DNA of 64,000 bases from assembly GCA_036345935.2 (NCBI GenBank), contig JADWOT020001744.1:62001-126000 (forward strand). Reading direction: 5' to 3'. A program made the translations under genes and the position numbers. The notes beneath the pieces were generated by a model. That model had not been told where the DNA came from. It saw only the letters and a program-made list of their open reading frames with translations, and did not search any database. Below, piece after piece: positions 12,801 through 25,914 of this stretch. The DNA comes from Taenia hydatigena (taxonomy: Eukaryota > Platyhelminthes > Cestoda > Cyclophyllidea > Taeniidae). Each line of letters opens with the position of its first letter. Position 1 is the stretch's first letter.

Positions 12801-15589
12801 TTCACTTCGTTGGATGGGGATCATTAACATGTAGCAGATGCGAAAACTTTGTCAACGCTCGAAAGTAAGACAAATCAAGTCATAATTTTAGGGCAGGGAG
12901 TGTGGTGCTGACGTACTGAGGAGGTGGTAGCAGGGTCTGCTGATTTGCCTCAGGGACGAATCCTTTCAAGAGAGCCATAGGGTAGGAGTCTTAACACCTT
13001 AGAAAACTAAATGAAAGCAGTCACTTGTGAATTCGGTGGATACTTTGTCTCTACTTGCAAAGCAATGCCGTATGGTAGTTGGATTGCAAATCACTCCGCT
13101 AAGAGGCAGGCTACTGGCAACTTAGCGTAAAGTTGAAGTAGCATTGTTCGGCCGAATGGATCCACTGAATCGTAAAAGACCCCACAGACACACACGATTC
13201 GGTGTTTTAATACCTGTGTTACACAGGGAGGGAAATTTTAAAGTCTACCAGTGATTTATCCCTTGGTCAAACCCAATCACATAAACTTAGTTTCATTATT
13301 TCACAGGCCACATTATACGTCAATCAGGAATTAATTGAGAATTCCATGTTCCCTCTGTTAAAAGCGTTGACGAAATCTTTAAGACGCAGTCAAAGTTAGT
13401 GACCTTATGAACAGGTGGTCCATTCCTTTGTCGGAAGGTCTTCTGGCGAATTTCCCTTCTCTGTTTTCCCTCTCCAGCAGATGAGGTAACACTCTAACAC
13501 TCCAAAATGCGTTTTGGAAACAGCGCGTCTTGATACCGCAAACTCCGCAGTCTCCGCTCGCTCATCCTGCGGTCATCACCAGTGTGGAGTAAGTTCAAGT
13601 CGGTCCCACAAGCGGTTCTGCTTCTGGTGAGCAGGTAGCGAGGGCTGGTAGTGAACCCAGGTTAATCGCTGAAACTTAGTCTATCTTGCATAATTTTGAC
13701 TGACGTTCCGCCTCTGGATTAAGCAGTAGACGTATCGGTTGTTGTAGCACAGATTTTATACTACTTTATTCCCTTGTTCCAGCATTGCAATAATGCGTGG
13801 TCTGAAGATTGTCGACATGGAGGAAATGGCGGATTGTGCAATTTCGCCTGTTCATACACTGACCAGGCCTTCATAATTAAGCATTTAACGAGTTGATGAT
13901 GAGGACCTTGTTAGACGGGCGCACAGGCATTACCAACACGTAAAAATTAACTTTTTCTCGTGAGACTTCGTCAGCAACTGAAGAGCTATCAACATCAGGC
14001 AAAATTCTTTCGTGCGACTTCAACTCTCTGCGTTGGCAGTCGAGTGACTTCCTGCGCTCTCATTGCGAATGAGAATGGAAAGGACAACATATTCATATTC
14101 AGTCACTTCCTTTAAGGAGTGCAATCAAATCGTTGTGAAGAGACTCAGAACAGACTTTCCGTCTGCGATTGCTTATGGCGATTCTCGTGGTAAATATTTC
14201 CACTATAAGCCTATTCGAATCATAAAGAGCCCATAATGGCAACGGATAGTGAGGGACCACGGTTGCATCATTGCGGTCTGCTTTGTCGCTTTTGGCCTCG
14301 TTCAAAATCTCTCTTCATGCTTTAGTCACCAGTGGTACCTTAGATAGCCCGCATGCGTTGCTTTGCTCCTCTTTAACCTGCTTCATCCTTCATTGATCGC
14401 AATTGCTACTCTGCAATTTGTTGTCTTGATTTTTCTCTTATTTTCCATGTAGTAGTGGTAGTAAACTGTAGCAAATGTGGGCTGCTTGACATGAAACAGC
14501 TCATTTTAACAGCGAGCATTTGGTAACATCTGGACGTCACTGTGCATTTCCTCCCTTTCTAGCTTTACCCTTAATTGTTTTCCTCCATTTTTTGTTTCTC
14601 GTAATTGCTTTCTCATGTTTTTAAAAAATAGTAGCAAATAGGATCTGGTTGACACATTCCACATTGCATTTTACCTCATTTCCTTTTGCGATAGTAAATA
14701 CTAGAGTCCTTTATTTGCTAGACATTGGTGTAATGCTCTGATTTACGTGAGGGACGCCTAGATTTTCTTTGTTTGGGGATCCGCTCACATTCGTGTTGGT
14801 TTGTACTTGTCAAATTTAACTAGTTTGAGCAGCATTTATCAAAGTGCTTGTGTGATGGTCATTGCGAGTTAATGGCAGTTTATTCGGAAGTGAAATTCTC
14901 TGCCACTGCCATTGTTGAGTCGGGTGAGTCAGATTACGATAGCTAGAGCATGGGTAAGGCACGGAACAGGGGGAACAGGTGATCAGAGGTAAAAATATCA
15001 GGGATCTTGAGAAAACATGTCAAAGGTAGTTACCCTTGTCGTAAATAAGAGTTGAGGGGTGTTTCGTGGTTGATGCACAAAATTGTATGTTTGGAGATTT
15101 ACAATATCTGCTTACCTTGGTCGTCTACCTCTTCATTTCCAAAGTGAGTCGGCAAATCTTCACATTGTTTACTCTTCAGCATTGTCATCTAGCCCGAAGT
15201 GCCAAGGGGAAAGCAGAGACTTAGCCAGTGTGGCTGATCTTGTATGAGGTTGGCGCTCCTTCAGCGTCTTTGTTTCATCTCAGCATAGAGATGAGGCACT
15301 ACAGCTCTCCAGTTGAGGGTCCAACGACCGTCGAACGACAGGTTTGCCATCTTTACTTATTACCGCTTGCACTGCATCCCGTCATTTGCAGCTCTCACAC
15401 AGGCAACATGGATTACTGGCGACAAAGAGAACGAATCGCCTATAATTGACATAAAAGTTTACATCAGTTTTACATGCTACATTGCTTAACTTGCCTCTCT
15501 ATAGCATTTGCTGACTCAAAGTCGACCACCGTGTGAAGCGACTTATGGGGCTTCAATGCTACTCTCTTCCCACCATTAGATGTCCACTT
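9868..15589. other. Unassigned region
   Basis: There is an AT-rich tract at the left edge and then only scattered frames of under about 105 codons, such as 11141-11449 and 12314-12568 on the plus strand, without recognisable motifs. I see no RNA gene and no clear transposon. Confidence 0.4.
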
Positions 15590-17800
15590 CAATCTGAAGG
15601 AAGGAAAAAAGGAATTAAGAGAGCCGCAGGAAAAAAAGCAATTAAATGTTAGAAGTGAGTTGGTGGGTGGTAAAGTGTTGGCAATGTGAAGAGTTAAAAG
15701 TAATTAGGCAACCGACAGGTCATCCAACGAAAGACCAAAGAAGACCTTACTAGGCTCAGGATGGAACTGTCCTTGAATCCATGTATACTTAAGCTTACAC
15801 ACGCACACACCTTCCTGCCTGTTTTTGCACAACACCAAATAAGGTGACCCCCCAAAAAGAGGGAAATTGAAATAGGCAATAACACACATGCAGACTTGGG
15901 TAGACAAATAGACAGACAGGCGTAGACCTATGGTGAAAAGGGCACAAATGGACTAAGGAGGTAGAGGGACTCCCTGCAAGACGAATGTAGGAAGTGGGCA
16001 ATTAGAAAGGCAGACAGGAGTTCGGCCAACCTATAGACTACGAAATAGTAGCAATGGTTCACCTACCCTTCCAAGGGAGTAAGTTGAGAAGAGGAAAAGG
16101 AGCAGATGGAATTAGGGCGAAATGTTGAAGAACAAGCTAAAGTAACCAAAAGAAACACAAAAAATGGAGGATTTTTGGCAATCCAAGCTAAGCTGTGCGA
16201 GACAAGGTGAGAATTTATGTTAGATGGTGAGAGAAGCGCGAGAAGGGCAGAGGAGCGACACGTCCTCGAGTCACTAAAGTGGAAAACAAAGGTAAGGAAT
16301 TACAATGCAGATGCATTATAGAGTTGGATGCATGGAGTACACGCAGTGGGTCACAATCCGAGATGCAACACCTTAAAGCATATTGAGCGCAGCAGGAGAC
16401 GAAAAAGACACTCAACAATAATGTGCTGGAGATTAGCATCAGAAAGGAGGAGTAGACAAGAGGCCTCCTCTTCACCCACTTCAAAGACTTCATTAAACCA
16501 AGTTCTTAAGTGTGCACCTTGACCCGTAATATCTACGAGAGGGAAAGAGAAGGCCTCGTTTCACATGTCATGGAATCGTGTCGTGCCAAACGATCAGACC
16601 AAATTTGTTGTGGGGTTGACCTGAATGGTAACGTATAAGGCTTCTCTGAGGATGAGACATACACCATAGATCTGATAGCTTTGCCTACTTCCCTCTTATT
16701 TTATTTACGTCCATCGTAAACTAGCCCAGGCATCCGATCTTGTCTGTTGTGGATACAGTCCAATCTAGTCAGATCGGGCTAAGCTCTGTTATGCTAACTC
16801 TGCTACAGTGCTTCTGTAGATGAGCATGAACATTGAGCAAGTTGCTGTTCATCAGTTGGTCTCCTGGTGCTCTTTCTCACTCAGTGAATACAAAAGCATG
16901 AAAGAGACAAAAAGTAAGTGCAGCGCAGTAAGCGTTGTGGAAGTTATGAGATGACTAAGGGAATTGACGAAGTGGAAGGGAGACACTGGCAAATGACTGA
17001 ATGGTGGGAATGACACCGCGAAGCAGAATGAATAATTGAAGACGGTAGAAAGCGCAAAAGAGCATCTCTGACAGTTTTTGTGTGATTAACCTCTTACAAT
17101 CTGACATGTGCAACTCGACTAGCAGCACGGGCATCTACTACAAGTGGTTTTGTTGGACCGTCAGAGCAGAGAGGTATGAATTTAGTAAAAAGTTGGTGGC
17201 TGTTTAGCTAGGAAAGGTACGATTTAGGCCGTTACCTTGGCGCTGACCGCAGCTGATTTGTTCAGCTAAATGTGGCGAAATAAAAGTTGGCTGCGAGGCG
17301 AAGACAGAACATTTAAAGAAAGGAAGTAGGGGAAGGGACAGAGAATGGTTATCGTCGGATGCCTCTGTACAGTGTTATGGTGCTGTGTTCCTTATTTCAT
17401 TTCTTATTCTGCCATGCGTTCTTGAGTTCATTTCATTTACGCAGTCATCAGACCACGTATTTGAGTTAACGGAACCTGAGTTTCTGTCGAACGGCACACT
17501 TGAAGACGCAGCACATTATTTTACCATGATAGGTGAGTTCAAATAGAATATCAGTTGTGACAATGTTGAGAAGGCGCATGCGATTGCAGGAGAAGGCAAG
17601 TAGGGCATAACAAACCTTTGGTTTCTAGGATTTCCATTTCTTTTGGTTTTCTGGTGCCTTTGGAATAGTGGAATGGGAGTTTGGGGCGTTGCAGGGGGAT
17701 CGGATGAGAGACAGTGGAGGTGGTTGATGAGAAGTGGACCGAAGGTAACTACACTCCGGCTGCGTACCAATTCCAATAGCGGCTGACAAATCTACTCTTC
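15590..17800 (+). repeat. Alpha repeat family, long copy
   Basis: It matches 19555-20885 and then 22225-23200 in order. Shared blocks include CTTCCTGCCTGTTTT-like sequence, GGCAATAACACACATGC-like sequence, CACTAAAGTGGAAAA, AACATTGAGCAAGTTG and AAAAGTAAGTGCAGC. Frames within it are not conserved. Confidence 0.65.
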
Positions 17801-18379
17801 TACAGATCTTTAATCTTCCATGCAGATGAATGTCTTTTGCTACTCTGTGTGCATCTCTACCAAAACAAATTCCTCACCCAGCTGTACAAATGTCCACTTT
17901 GTTGCTCGCTTCGCGTAGCAACGGCCACCAAACATGGTTTCATCTGTGCTGACATTCCACCTTGAATTTAGCAGCAACGAGGTGTAAGATGCTGGAAGGA
18001 TGCAAGGCACGGAAGGAACGGATATGCAACTCTTGACATTCCCTTAACTTATTTACGAAGAAACAAAGCTTGAAGCACCGAACATCAAGTAAAGAGAAAA
18101 TACACACAAGGGAACCTATCCTAATGCCCACTTAACGAAATCAAAGGTCCAAAACGTCATTCGCACCAAGCTGATTTAGTGCTTACTAGAGTTATTCCCT
18201 TGCTTTAAACAATGGTCAGACACTTTAGACACTGTCAGATAGCGTAGATGATCAGAATGAGAACAGACGATCAAGCGTCTACCTGGTTTAAAATAATGAA
18301 GGTGATTGGTCGTTTAGTTGTACGTTGTTACAAGGAACGGCAGCACTATGATTAAACAGTTTAATACAGAAAAGTGTAT

Positions 18380-18560
18380 GCACATGGTCTCTACATTTTA
18401 TCTTCTCGCCCTTACTTTTCCACTTTAGTGCCACGAGATCGCCTTTCATCTCTGGATCCCTCACGCACCTCTCCTTCTCCTTCTCTTACCTCATTGTCCG
18501 CCAGCGCCCATTTTCGTATTCGATTTTATCCGCTAGAAGGACAAATTATTAGGCAACGAT
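18380..18560 (-). repeat. Alpha fragment, inverted
   Basis: CTTACTTTTCCACTTTAGTG is the reverse complement of the alpha segment at about 16273-16290. It is followed at once by a direct alpha fragment (18575-18760), so the two form a local inverted junction. Confidence 0.5.
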
Positions 18561-18574
18561 GAGATGAAGGTGCC

Positions 18575-18760
18575 TTCAGACCTGCACACACACACAGGCA
18601 CACCCACACGTTCCTGCCTGTTTTCGTAAACACCAATTAAGGCTACTTTCCAAATGGATGAACCTGAAAGTAGACAATGACGCACATACAACCTTGGGCA
18701 AACAGACTGACAGGTGTAGAGACAGTGAAAACAAAGAAGGCTGTCTTAAGCAAAAGCGCA
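18575..18760 (+). repeat. Alpha fragment, direct, with a CA-rich tract
   Basis: It starts with a short CACACACACACA run, then CGTTCCTGCCTGTTTTCGT and GCAAACAGACTGACAGG, matching 15800-15930. Confidence 0.55.
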
Positions 18761-18799
18761 CATTCTTACTCGTTATTGTAGAGGGTCAGCTGAATGAGT

Positions 18800-19000
18800 T
18801 TGCTAAAAAAGGATTGAGCAGTGACTGGGCGGTTCACGCGTCATTGGGACGAATTCTTCAAATTTTATCAAGACACGCATCCCGATGAGTAAGCGATTAA
18901 ATCAGTTCAGAAACAGATGGTAGAAATATAGAAAGCAGTAAAGAAGGCTACACCTGAGCAATGTGGGGAGCCACCCCGCAGCGTCCACTTTCATTCCTCT
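18800..19000 (+). repeat. Inverted repeat partner of 21858-22060
   Basis: CGAATTCTTCAAATTTTA, GTAAGCGATTAAATCAGTTC and AAAGCAGTAAAGAAGGCTAC read in reverse complement at 21858-22060, in reverse order. Confidence 0.75.
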
Positions 19001-19554
19001 CTTGTCCATGTCCACCCTTACTCCTTCCACATCAGCGACTTCTCGTCCCTTCACCCCTATCCTAATCATTCCCTATCTCCTTCAGCTAAAAATTCATGTT
19101 ACCCGACCCCTGCCGAAAAAACGCATAGACCACCATTGCCTTTCGTAATGCAAGACAACAATTATTCCAAGCACAGAAGTAGGGGTGTGCATCAAAAATG
19201 CCCCTTCGTTAGCTCAATAGCAGTATTTAGGGGCGGGTCGCCAAATTCTCATCCATCGAGCATGCCTCATTCTTACAGGCGTCTTATGCGCTAAAATTGA
19301 AGTCCGCCATAACGTTTTAATTTGGCCTGCAGATATTAGGGATCAAAATACACATGGAAAGGTAAAGACTCTCTTTTCTGTGCCTCCTTTCTCATGTCTT
19401 ACTCCAACGCATCTTCGAAGATTGTTTCCTTTGTCGCCTACTACACTCCATTCACTAACACGTATTGCGTCTTACAAAAGACAAATTTTCTACACATGGC
19501 ATATGATTTTCGCCAGTAACATGTGCCTTGTCTACTTGAACCTAAAATAAGCGG

Positions 19555-20885
19555 AGGTATAGAGTTACAGGAAGGAAAAAATGATTAGATGAAGTAAAGT
19601 CAATTAGTGGATGGCTGATAGAATGCTAGCAAAGTGTAGAGTTGAGATAGAATGGCCAAAGAACTAGCCATCTAACGGACGACCAAAAGGGATTTCATTG
19701 CGCCCAGGACGAAAATATCGATTTGATTTAGCTGTTTTTGTGAGAAAGGTAAACAATGCAATATACACAAACTTAGGCAAACAGACAGAGAGGCGTAGAT
19801 GCCTGGTGGAAATGGAGTGGGCGGTCTAGAGTGGAAAGCCAGACAGAGAAATTCTTTACAAAAAGAATATAAGGGGTAGACAGTAAGATGAGCAGGTAGG
19901 AATTCGAGCAGCTAACAAATTACAAAGTAAGAAGTGGGAGCAACGCGCCCACCTTTACTCTTCAAAGGCTAAGTGAAGGAGTAGAAGTAGGAGATGGAAT
20001 TTAGGCGAGGTAGTGTTGTAAAAACTAAAGTGACAAAATGAAAGATGGAAATAAAGATTCGATGGTAATCATAGCAAAAATTTGTTAAAACACGATTTTG
20101 TCTCGGTCCAGTCTAACTCGTACTAGTCTGATCTAGGCAAAAATCTGCGCATTATTAACTCATGTCGCAATCGAGATTAAGACCAGTGGAGAGATGAAAG
20201 GGAACCCACAAAGAGGGCACAGGCAGACGGTGCGATAGGCGAAGAAGTTAAGAGAAGCATAAAGGAGGCAGAGAAGCGAGATGTTCTAATGGCACTAAAG
20301 TGGAAAAATAAGGCAAGAAGCTGAATTGTAGGAATCATTCACTCCCCTTTTCCGTATGCATTTTATGTGAGGAGCACAAACGGTATGACATTAGGTAAGA
20401 CGCAATACGTGTAAATGTATAGAGCACAGTATGCAAAAAAGGACACACTCACCGAAGATGTGTTAAAGTGGCAATGAGAAAAGGAGGTATAGACAAGACA
20501 GCTCCTTTCCATTCATTCCCAAGAAGTCATCAGGTCTACTTCTAGTCAGCGTGCCTTAGTTCCTAATGCCTGCGCGGTGGAAAGAGAACACTACAAGGCT
20601 CAGTGAAATGAGTTGTGTCGAGTTGATTAGGTGGGTCAATTTAAATGGCAACGTATAAGGCGCCTTACTCGAGCTTGCCAAAATCTAGACTAGGTTGCCA
20701 ATCTTGCCTATTCTGACTCAGTCCAATTAGTCAAGCTTAGACGTGCGTACCGCGCCACAGTTCTTCCTCAGTAGGACATGAATATTGAGCAAGTTGTTGT
20801 ACACCAGCAGTTGTCCTGATGCTGCTGCTTATTTAGAAATTTAGGACGTGAAAAGTAAGTGCAGCACAGCAAGTGTAGTGCAGGA
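19555..20885 (+). repeat. Alpha repeat, second long copy, left part
   Basis: It is collinear with 15590-16930. Homology is interrupted near 20885 by about 1.3 kb that carries the kinase-like duplication, and resumes near 22225. Confidence 0.6.
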
Positions 20886-20999
20886 TTGAATTTTGGTTTA
20901 AGGTATCGGCGATTCACCCCCAAAGATTGCTATTGGGTTAACAAAGAGGCTTTCCTGATGCGAACGGCAATGGCGGTCCATTCGCCATCGGTCCATTCG

Positions 21000-21859
21000 C
21001 CACTTTGCTTTTGGCTGCTTAAGAAATCACTACTCCTTCGATCATGGCAACCATTTCCATACGTGAAATCTCGCACTTAGGTGGTAAAATGAAGTTTTCC
21101 TAAGCAGTCTCCGCGCATGCACCGCTGTCTACTGGAATTGGTGAGTGCAGTTCGCCTTGTGTGTATGCAGACAAGAATCCGATTGCTTTAACAAGTTTGT
21201 GGTCATTATCTCATCACCTCCTTACGGCTCTCATTCACAGCTAAGTTTGTGATGTGCAGATTTAGTAATCCAAATTGTTCAAATGCGCATTATAACATGT
21301 CTTTTGGTGGGCGAAGCACTACATTGTTAAGATCGTCCCGAATGCAAAACCATAGGAAGAATGGAGGGACTAAAATTGTCGCAGGAATGATAACCTACTT
21401 CACTCTTCTTTAGGACCTCGTTTAACAAGTCGTCAACCTGTCGGCTAGGGCCAATCATGAAGGCTAGTCTGTAGGAAGAAGGACCGGGCACTGATGTGAT
21501 TGCTACTCACCATACAGCAAATTTCGTCACCGGCAGCATCGGTCACGTCTGACGTCATACACCTTATCCTTTATCTCAAGTGCAATGAAGATGGGTGTCT
21601 CGGTGAATTTTGTCTTCTTGGAAGGTCATGCTTAACGTATCCCGAGAGTCGGGACCTCCTAAAAGGGCAGACTTAACCGAAGCCTCCATCTTCATGGCAC
21701 CTAAAATAAAGGGTAAGTTGGCACTCACGGCGAGAGCAGATGTGTGGAGCCTGGGCATTTTCGTGACCTGCATTATGTACGGTCATGTCACTGCGCGTGA
21801 CTGGCCGCACACACATCGGTTCATGACAAGCAGTTTGCCAAACTTGTCCACACTACGCA
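21000..21859 (+). repeat. Segmental duplication, copy 1 (kinase-like)
   Basis: It aligns base for base with 31251-32104 at a constant offset of 10,251. By eye I count nine substitutions and no indels until a 3-bp gap near 21853. The left boundary follows a short direct repeat of GGTCCATTCGCC at about 20977-21000. Confidence 0.9.
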
Positions 21860-21909
21860 GAAGAGGATTGGGAATGGACGCTGTAGGATGGCTCCTCACA
21901 TTGCTCTAA
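21610..21909 (+). pseudogene. Protein-kinase-like fragment (truncated copy)
   Basis: This is a near-identical copy of the fragment at 31861, carrying the same MAPK and ADVWSLG motifs and the same upstream frameshift. Homology stops near 21859, so the rest of the C-lobe is absent and the frame runs into unrelated sequence that ends at 21909. It sits inside a repeat of the 15.6-23.7 kb mosaic, which suggests that it was inserted there. Confidence 0.55.
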
Positions 21910-22060
21910 TGTAGCCTTCTTTACTGCTTTCGATATTTTTACCATCTATTCCTGAACTGATTCAATCGCTTACCCATCTGGACGCGTGTCTAGGTAAAAT
22001 TTGAAGAATTCGTTTCAACGACACGTGAACTGCCTAGTCATAGCTCCCTTTCTGTGTGAT
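21858..22060 (-). repeat. Inverted repeat partner of 18800-19000
   Basis: Begins exactly where the kinase-like homology ends, so it marks the right edge of the inserted block. Confidence 0.75.
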
Positions 22061-22224
22061 TATGCTGGATATCGAATGTAAAAATATTGAAATGACGCAT
22101 GCAAGCGAATTCCGGGAGCAGAAGGTAGCACTGGTGGAGGAAGGGGTGTTGGCACCAAAATTCACGCCAAATTTCTATGATATCTATCTGTTTTCGCCCT
22201 TTCGACGTCGCTGAAATAAAGGAT

Positions 22225-23710
22225 TGAAAGGCTTGGAGTGATAAGGGGATGAAGAGGGCTGCGACGGAAGTAAGGGATACAAACAAGGCTGGGGCAAGAA
22301 TGAAACGATGCAGGCGAGAGGCACCGATGAATAACTGAATGGCAAGAATGGCAGAGAGGCAAAGCAAGATGAATAAATGCAGGCGTGCAACACGTAGAAC
22401 AGCATGTCTGGCAGTTTGTCGTGTGGTAGACCAAGTTGAGCGTGACACGTGCGAATCGATTGCAACGCGTGTCGTGTGGTGTCGCCCAGTGCCATCTGGC
22501 GTGAACTTTAGATAGTACCGTTTGTAGGTGGTTTTGAGGGAACAGACGTTACTCACTTTTGGGCTTTCGTGACTTGATTAAGTTATGTGCATCGTATTGC
22601 ATGCAAAGGAGGCGGAAGAGAATGAGAAAAACCACCGATGCTAATGTGCTTCGACTTAAATGCGCTGCATCGTTGTGACTGCTTGTCCTCAGTTCTTTTC
22701 AGAAAACGCTTATTGTGCATTGACAATTCACCCCTTGCAATTACTATGCCGTGAGTGATAGCGCGTTTCTGCAGATTACTTCGACTTCATGCAAATACCA
22801 GGGAGTGCAATGGCGGTGAGCAAACCTCACCAACCTAAGCAGAGCAACATGAATTTTTCTGCCGAAAGCGACGAAAGGATGATTGGGTGCGAGACGAAAG
22901 CGAGAGGTTTACGGAGCGTAAGTAGAGGAAACGATGGGAAAGGCCAACATGGGGATGTCTCTGCACGGTGCTGGGGCACTGAATTTCTCATTTCCTTTCT
23001 TCTTTCTTCTGCATGTTCGTAAATTTCTCCATTGACCAACTTTCCTAGCCATGTATTCGAGTGGAGTATGCAGTAAAATAATTTTGCTAAAGGAAAATGA
23101 GTTTCTTTTGAACGCCACACTCGAAGACGCTACTCATAGTTCTATCTTGATGAGTGAAACACACTAGGATACTAGTTGTGACGAAAATAAGGACAGGGAG
23201 AAGGAAGGGAAGATAAAGCAGGGGAGGAGGAGAAGATGGTGGCATAACTTATCCATAATTTTATGCATTTAATCTCTTCTAGCCTTTTGACGTTAAAGCG
23301 GTGAAGTGTGTGGTTGAGGATATCAGAGAGATTGAGAGGGAAGCAGTGGCGATGGAGGCTGAGAAGCAGACCAAAGGTGAGTAGCTGACAAAGAAGTACT
23401 GAAGCACTGACGAAGAATTGGGTGATGGAAACGACGATAACTTAGGAAGCAAGATAATTAATAGAAGGCGATAGAATGCGGCATAATTTATGGTTTTTTT
23501 TTCACTCGATCGGTGGTTCGGCGTGTCTGGTGGTTTCTTGGAAGCAAATGCCATTTGCCTTTGTGCTTCTTCACTTCAGCTGACACTCGTGCATCATTGC
23601 GCGTGTAAAAGAGGCGGAAGACAATGTAAAAGACTATTGATGCTTATGTGCTTTGAAATGCTCCGCGTTATCTAGATTGCCAAGCCTTAATTTCTTTTCC
23701 ACCGCGGCGA
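22225..23710 (+). repeat. Alpha repeat, second long copy, right part with internal tandem
   Basis: 22225-23190 matches 16930-17560, including the GACACTCGAAGACGC-like block near 23118. The segment 22590-22720 recurs at 23575-23710 (GAGGCGGAAGA...AATG, GATGCTTATGTGCTTTG), so the end is itself duplicated. Confidence 0.55.
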
Positions 23711-25914
23711 TCAGATAAGAGTGCAATGGAGAAGCAACTTGAAAAGTTGTATTTCCCTATTTTTGGCAGCACATCAATAAGGAGGGTTGCGAAGGCTCGC
23801 CAAATAAGTGTCACCCATGTGGGATAGCTAAAAAATATGCTTTTAAATCTATCAGAATTACCTTTTCTTTTATTGCATGGACCATAAAGTTGCGAGATGC
23901 ATTTCCGATTGCCTGCTAACTGAGTGGCTGACTTGTGATGAGAAGCAGTTTTGCATTGCAATGTTTGATGGTCAGACTAAAAATCATTCAGCTACTGCCT
24001 CGGTAGTCTACACTTTCTTTTTTCCAATCGCGGACGAAGATGTTCCCTACAAGCCTTTTCAGAAGACCAAGCACTTGTTGCTGCAGTGCATCTAGTCGGG
24101 AATATTTGAAGAAATTATGAAAACCTGATGCATGGCAGCGCAAACCTTCTCCTGCAAAATAACCCTCTCTCAGCCTTTGCGCTTGAATGAGATCGAGACA
24201 CTGCATTAGTTTTTTCATCCTTAATCCTTCATATCCTTTTAAGCGATGTTCCTCATCACCTCATGTCGTGTGATGATAGCTTGGGTTGAAGCGGTATAGA
24301 GATCTAAGAACTCGAAGTTTGATGGAAATGATGGTAATGGGCTTCGGATTGCTTGCTTCAAGAGCACAAGCAATTTAGCAATAGTATGTCTTCTTCAAGT
24401 GTATTAGTGAACCTATGTAGATCACGTTTGCAGACTGTAGGGGATCACTAGGAATAAAACCATTCTAAGATTCTAATTTGGGCGTGGGGATGCGCAAACT
24501 GTTGCATACTAGGATTTAGCATTTTGGACATTTGTAAAGTCTTCATTTATCACAGATTTGCATTTTACCTTAAGCATCAAAATTCTACACAAAAATATCT
24601 TTGGTTCTACTTCCATTAGAAATGATTATCTCCTGTTTCACTTCAACTGTGCTTTAATAAAAGCAAATCGGCTACCCATTGTGCTTGCAATGACCTCTAC
24701 GTAAAGCAAAGCATAATATCATTTTACTTTATATCTTTGTGTCACGAATATTTCCAACTAAATTTACACTTTTGGACAAGATCCCAAGTTAGAAGGCAAT
24801 GATTGGTCAACCTTCGCCAGACCGTTAATTGCACAACCATGCCGATTTCTACTGCGTCCAATCAGTGCAGAGCAGCGAGCGCGTACTTGGCTCATTTGAG
24901 CCAATCACCTTCGAAGCTGTAGTCGGAAATAACGCAGCGTTGTGTGTTTTGGGCATCTTTGGAATTTGCAATACCCTTGTCTAACAATTATCGCAAACGT
25001 GTACATTTGCAAAATTCTCCACAATCAACTCGTAGAATGGATATCGCCTTCTGATAAGGCTCTGCGAAACTACTAAACCTTTCAGAAATAACGAGCGCAT
25101 GAGCTCAATTTCATGTGCAAAAATCCCTTTTAGTTGCTCCCTGACTTATTTATCTTTTTAAAAATAAGCATGAATTTTAAATGAATTTCTATCTGATGAG
25201 TACGGAAATTCTTCTTTAGCTAGATTAACGCCGTTGCCTGGGCAACGAACTGGTTAAAAATGAGGCAATCCTAGTTTCAAAGTCACCCATATGACGCATT
25301 GCTTAGGTCACTTTCCCAAATCAAGCATTTAAGCTTTTGTCTGTGCGTTCTCAATTGCCCATCCAAACAAACTTTTAAGTGCCTAAATCACATCTCCAGT
25401 GAGTTACAGTACGAATAAGTCGCAATGGGAATTCGGTTCAATGCACTTTAAATGATTAGCAGTCGGTACACGCCAATCAAGCAACTGAGTGAAGGTCATT
25501 GACCTCTAAAAAGTAAACAGTCCTCCACTCTCTGTAACTCCAATTCACTTCAACAGTACCCATCCAGTAAAAGGTGTCCACTCTGCTCACCCCTGAAGCA
25601 AGCAATGCAGAAGTGGAAGATAGAATAGCTAAACTCATTACATGCATGCGGAACTGGATTCAAGGCAGTTTTTGATGTCAACCTGACCGCACCTCCTCCG
25701 TATTCCGTCAGCTGTGAAAGCTAGTACTACGATGAGGGAAGGGAAAATAAAGATGCTAACACCTGGGTATTGCAATATCGTCTTTGAAATGAGGGATGTA
25801 GCAGAAACAATGTCGGTGGTTTCGATCTTTAATGCCATTCTTCCGAGTTGATGTCTGCGTGGTGATGGGACTCGGACAAAGGTGGCTGAGACCACCACCC
25901 GAACAATTATAGCT
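23711..25914. other. Unassigned region
   Basis: A 72-codon plus frame at 23877-24095 and an 86-codon minus frame at 25638-25898 are the longest. Neither shows a motif or splice context that I can support. Confidence 0.4.

Noticed and set aside
22038..22556. Longest open frame of the window (172 codons, minus strand)
   Set aside because: It lies in the alpha repeat and runs across the inverted 200-bp segment. Two other minus frames are open over the same bases and the sister copy at about 17000 is not open, so low stop density is the likely cause.
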